From: Anaerolineales bacterium HSG24
Lineage (GTDB): Bacteria > Chloroflexota > Anaerolineae > 4572-78 > J111
Assembly (NCBI GenBank): GCA_030377895.1
Contig: JAUCGB010000011.1
Coordinates: forward strand, 1-58,952
Reading direction: 5' to 3'
Length of the DNA: 58,952 nucleotides
The translations under genes and the position numbers were made by a program. Below, one piece after another: positions 54,906 through 58,952 of the stretch (positions within the stretch are counted from its first letter, which is position 1; each line of letters starts with the position of its first letter). Below the pieces are notes generated by a model, which was given only the letters and a program-made list of their open reading frames with translations, was not told where the DNA came from and made no database searches.

Positions 54906-57900
54906 ATACTGAAAGACAAGACTTTAACAAGACTTTACAAGACCTTCATTTTGTTTCACCCAATTCGATCCATTTTAGGATACTGAAAGTGTCGGTCATG
55001 AGGTGCATGAAATAAAACAGCGGAATGTTTCACCCAATTCGATCCATTTTAGGATACTGAAAGGCTTCTGGCTCTGTTGCAAGCCGCCGTTGATCCGCGT
55101 TTCACCCAATTCGATCCATTTTAGGATACTGAAAGAATTCTACAAGTTCACAGAGTTCCGCGAGCTTGCCGTTTCACCCAATTCGATCCATTTTAGGATA
55201 CTGAAAGTCGAAACGAGGAGCCGTGTACATTTTCGTTGACGAGTTTCACCCAATTCGATCCATTTTAGGATACTGAAAGTCAGCTCAAAGAGATACTTGA
55301 TGCCACAGCCGAGCGGCGTTTCACCCAATTCGATCCATTTTAGGATACTGAAAGTGCTAAAATGCCTTGGTGAAACGACTCTTTGTTGCTCTGTTTCACC
55401 CAATTCGATCCATTTTAGGATACTGAAAGATGTTGATGATAAGGCAGTAGAAGAATCCATTGTGGTTTCACCCAATTCGATCCATTTTAGGATACTGAAA
55501 GAAGTCATAATCAGGCCCCGTGACTGTGACCGTTGAAGTTTCACCCAATTCGATCCATTTTAGGATACTGAAAGGATGATTGGAATGATGAGAACACGGC
55601 TCAATACAAGTTTCACCCAATTCGATCCATTTTAGGATACTGAAAGGTAATTCAATCGTAAAACGGAACTGATGCGCTATCATGTTTCACCCAATTCGAT
55701 CCATTTTAGGATACTGAAAGTGACTGGTTAGCTGGCAAGGGTGGAACAGAGTCAAGTTTCACCCAATTCGATCCATTTTAGGATACTGAAAGTAATCTGC
55801 TAATTATTCGATTGCTCATAGGTGCAATCAGTTTCACCCAATTCGATCCATTTTAGGATACTGAAAGATAATATTTCAATAGCTTCACTAATATCTTTTC
55901 CCGTTTCACCCAATTCGATCCATTTTAGGATACTGAAAGTTCTCTTTTGATAATGAAAAGCATTTTTACACTTTTGGTTTCACCCAATTCGATCCATTTT
56001 AGGATACTGAAAGACGATTGACGCATCACACACAGCAGTTCTTACCCCATCGTTTCACCCAATTCGATCCATTTTAGGATACTGAAAGTTTTTTTGCCAG
56101 AAATATCTAAGGTAAAGAAAAAAGTTTCACCCAATTCGATCCATTTTAGGATACTGAAAGTAAAATCTTCTCTAATTTTGGCATGGGGCGTAATTTTGTT
56201 TCACCCAATTCGATCCATTTTAGGATACTGAAAGAAATTTATGTCATGGTGCTTGTTATTCGGCTTATTGTTTCACCCAATTCGATCCATTTTAGGATAC
56301 TGAAAGTTCGTGAAAGGTACGCAATTGATAGAAAGCTACAAGTTTCACCCAATTCGATCCATTTTAGGATACTGAAAGATACGGAGAATACTTACCTCAT
56401 GACTTACCACAAAAGTTTCACCCAATTCGATCCATTTTAGGATACTGAAAGTGCCGGATGGTGATATAACGATTGGTTTCGGCTTTAGTTTCACCCAATT
56501 CGATCCATTTTAGGATACTGAAAGATTCCGGTTGACGACCACATTCTTGCGCTGGCCGTGTTTCACCCAATTCGATCCATTTTAGGATACTGAAAGAATC
56601 TGCTCTATTGTCCAATCGTCCTGCTCAGGGGTAGTTTCACCCAATTCGATCCATTTTAGGATACTGAAAGTAAAGCCACAATTCCCGTCATGATACCGTG
56701 CCCATGTTTCACCCAATTCGATCCATTTTAGGATACTGAAAGCTCACCGAGCTTTTTCTTGATGATGATGTAAATCCAGGTTTCACCCAATTCGATCCAT
56801 TTTAGGATACTGAAAGCTACCTAAATCTGCGAGTGAGAGGATTTGGGTTTCAGTGTTTCACCCAATTCGATCCATTTTAGGATACTGAAAGTTTTGTTCA
56901 ATCGCCAACTATAGCCAGTGTCAAAAAGGTTTCACCCAATTCGATCCATTTTAGGATACTGAAAGATGACCATCAACCGATGGGAGCGGGGTGATATTCC
57001 GTTTCACCCAATTCGATCCATTTTAGGATACTGAAAGATACGTCTGCGCGTCCAAACTGATCTAACACCATCGTTTCACCCAATTCGATCCATTTTAGGA
57101 TACTGAAAGACACTGAGATATTACCATTCTTTAATCGTTTTTTCGTTTCACCCAATTCGATCCATTTTAGGATACTGAAAGTGTGAATAAAACGTTTCCA
57201 GACGGACTCAGCTCGGTTAGTTTCACCCAATTCGATCCATTTTAGGATACTGAAAGTAATATCAGACTGCTCAATTCGATATTTTCCACAAAAGTTTCAC
57301 CCAATTCGATCCATTTTAGGATACTGAAAGCCACGTTTTGGCCGTCGTCACGCCAAATCAAAACAGTGTTTCACCCAATTCGATCCATTTTAGGATACTG
57401 AAAGCCCCATCCACCGGCTGTGGTAGACGATGACGGGGAGTTTCACCCAATTCGATCCATTTTAGGATACTGAAAGATCCGCTTGACCCTGCCACAGCGC
57501 AATGCACAAGGCGTTTCACCCAATTCGATCCATTTTAGGATACTGAAAGATGAAGGTTCAGCAGTACAACGGAAAATCTTACTACGTTTCACCCAATTCG
57601 ATCCATTTTAGGATACTGAAAGATCGTGTTAGTGAATACAGACATTAAAATTAGTCTAAGTTTCACCCAATTCGATCCATTTTAGGATACTGAAAGCCGT
57701 ACCAATAAAATTAGACCACCAAGCCGCAGTATTTTGTTTCACCCAATTCGATCCATTTTAGGATACTGAAAGCAACACTGTTGCCAGAAGCGAATCCATT
57801 CACTTTATGTTTCACCCAATTCGATCCATTTTAGGATACTGAAAGCTCCAAGGCGACTCTATCGTTACCGTACATTCACCCGGTTTCACCCAATTCGATC

Positions 57901-58875
57901 CATTTTAGGATACTGAAAGTTTTTAAGGAGCTATCCTGCGAAGGTCGCAAGGTCAAGTTTCACCCAATTCGATCCATTTTAGGATACTGAAAGTTTAGCC
58001 TTTGCATCAAAAGGGTAAATTTCAACCTGTAGTTTCACCCAATTCGATCCATTTTAGGATACTGAAAGTTTTTTGGTTGATGTAGTCATACGTAGTTCAA
58101 ATCGGTTTCACCCAATTCGATCCATTTTAGGATACTGAAAGTACTGTACGACGGAATAACCGTATCTTGGGACACTGTTTCACCCAATTCGATCCATTTT
58201 AGGATACTGAAAGTTTTCTTTTTGCCCAAAATTAACTCGTCTATTAGGGTTTCACCCAATTCGATCCATTTTAGGATACTGAAAGCACTAACAGATTGAC
58301 CACCAATAACCACAATACTAGTTTCACCCAATTCGATCCATTTTAGGATACTGAAAGTTCATGTAATTCCATACTGTAAAGCCTCCGTTACAATTGGTTT
58401 CACCCAATTCGATCCATTTTAGGATACTGAAAGTGAGATTAAGACGGTTTTGTTTTCCCAAGCTGTCCACGTTTCACCCAATTCGATCCATTTTAGGATA
58501 CTGAAAGAATGAATGCACAAGGCGTTGAATGTTACTCTGTATGGCGTTTCACCCAATTCGATCCATTTTAGGATACTGAAAGTTGCGAATTGGCTAACTA
58601 GTGACGTAAACTTTTTACGTTTCACCCAATTCGATCCATTTTAGGATACTGAAAGTACGTAGGCTTGCGGGTTTTCAGTTAAAATCAAATAGAGTTTCAC
58701 CCAATTCGATCCATTTTAGGATACTGAAAGTTTCATCGGGTAAGACTATGGCTCGTAAGCCTGGGGAGTTTCACCCAATTCGATCCATTTTAGGATACTG
58801 AAAGACTAAGTAGGGAATAAAATCTGCGTAGTAGTAAAGTTTTATCCCATTCGATCCATTTTAGGCTTCCAACTG
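54906..58875 (+). CRISPR. CRISPR array, leader-distal block (end of repeat 56, repeats 57-109, degenerate repeat 110)
   Basis: The block resumes with the last 10 bp of the split repeat and continues with 53 intact 37-bp repeats starting at 54953, 55027, 55099 and so on to 58768, with 33-39-bp spacers. The last repeat (58839-58875) keeps only the middle (ATTCGATCCATTTTAGG) and is altered at both ends, as expected for the oldest, leader-distal repeat. Altogether the array has 110 repeat positions and 109 spacers. Repeats in this block are as uniform as those before the insertion. The insertion sequence now separates these 54 spacers from the leader promoter. Confidence 0.98.
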
Positions 58876-58952
58876 ATAGTATATGAACCACAAATCTGCA
58901 GCTATACTGAGCTTATCTCAACCATACTCATCTGTGGACGCTGAACCATCAA
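58876..58952. other. unassigned sequence after the array
   Basis: The last 77 bp of the window hold no recognised gene or repeat. Whether cas genes follow cannot be told from here. Confidence 0.5.

Noticed and set aside
55140..55544. Long open frames across the CRISPR array on both strands (up to 134 codons, with FSILKWIELGET or VSPNSIHFRILK units)
   Set aside because: The 37-bp repeat has no stop in several frames, so repeats and spacers chain into open frames by chance. The repeated peptide is just the translated repeat; there is no ribosome site.

Overview
The window is accessory-rich bacterial DNA of moderate GC (roughly mid-40s % by eye). The most likely source is a Chloroflexota bacterium, class Anaerolineae or a relative. 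That is inference from a mevalonate kinase gene, lipoproteins with Val/Glu-rich linkers, very large NACHT/TPR/cyclase and kinase/AAA/TPR proteins, and two peptide-binding lipoproteins in one Opp/Dpp cluster; no marker gene proves it. Several promoters follow the TTGACA-N17-TATAAT plan closely.

Layout. 1-3.5 kb holds two broken fragments (an RpoA-CTD-like piece and an EVE-like N-terminal domain) and a single-chain MmeI-type restriction-modification enzyme. 4.2-4.9 kb is cytidylate kinase. 5-13.9 kb is a complete oligopeptide ABC importer on the minus strand with two binding proteins. 14-16 kb has a tiny 27-codon gene with near-consensus promoter and ribosome site, then a LysM lipoprotein. 16.3-17.6 kb is SthA transhydrogenase. 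18.5-26 kb carries a 1620-residue MBL/STAS/pseudokinase/AAA/TPR protein, a NarL-class histidine kinase and an M50 protease fused to TPRs. 26-33 kb has a lipoprotein, a 13-repeat TPR protein behind a leader-peptide/attenuator-like region, an unknown gene pair and a diguanylate cyclase. 33-43 kb has a hybrid histidine kinase, an M24 peptidase and a 1309-residue cNMP-NACHT-TPR-cNMP-cyclase protein. 43-48.3 kb has tRNA-Lys, a small unknown gene, mevalonate kinase, an MscS channel and a patatin.

From 48.4 kb to the end is a very large CRISPR array: 110 repeat positions (108 uninterrupted 37-bp repeats, one split by an insertion, one degenerate terminal repeat) and 109 spacers. It is preceded by a leader with a promoter-like sequence and by a C-terminal relic of cas4; no intact cas gene is in the window. 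A 1987-bp IS4-family element (YREK transposase, 51-bp inverted ends, 8-bp target duplication) sits inside repeat 56 and splits the array in two. Removing the element and one duplication restores a perfect repeat.

Almost every intergenic gap is filled by small non-coding palindromic elements of at least four families, in about 20 copies. Two families (A and B/F) duplicate TA and two (D and E) duplicate 8 bp, and they are nested in one another. One family gives an empty site and a filled site within the same window. One copy has landed at the start codon of mevalonate kinase, one at the stop codon of the 1620-residue protein, and one supplies the last codons of the MscS channel.
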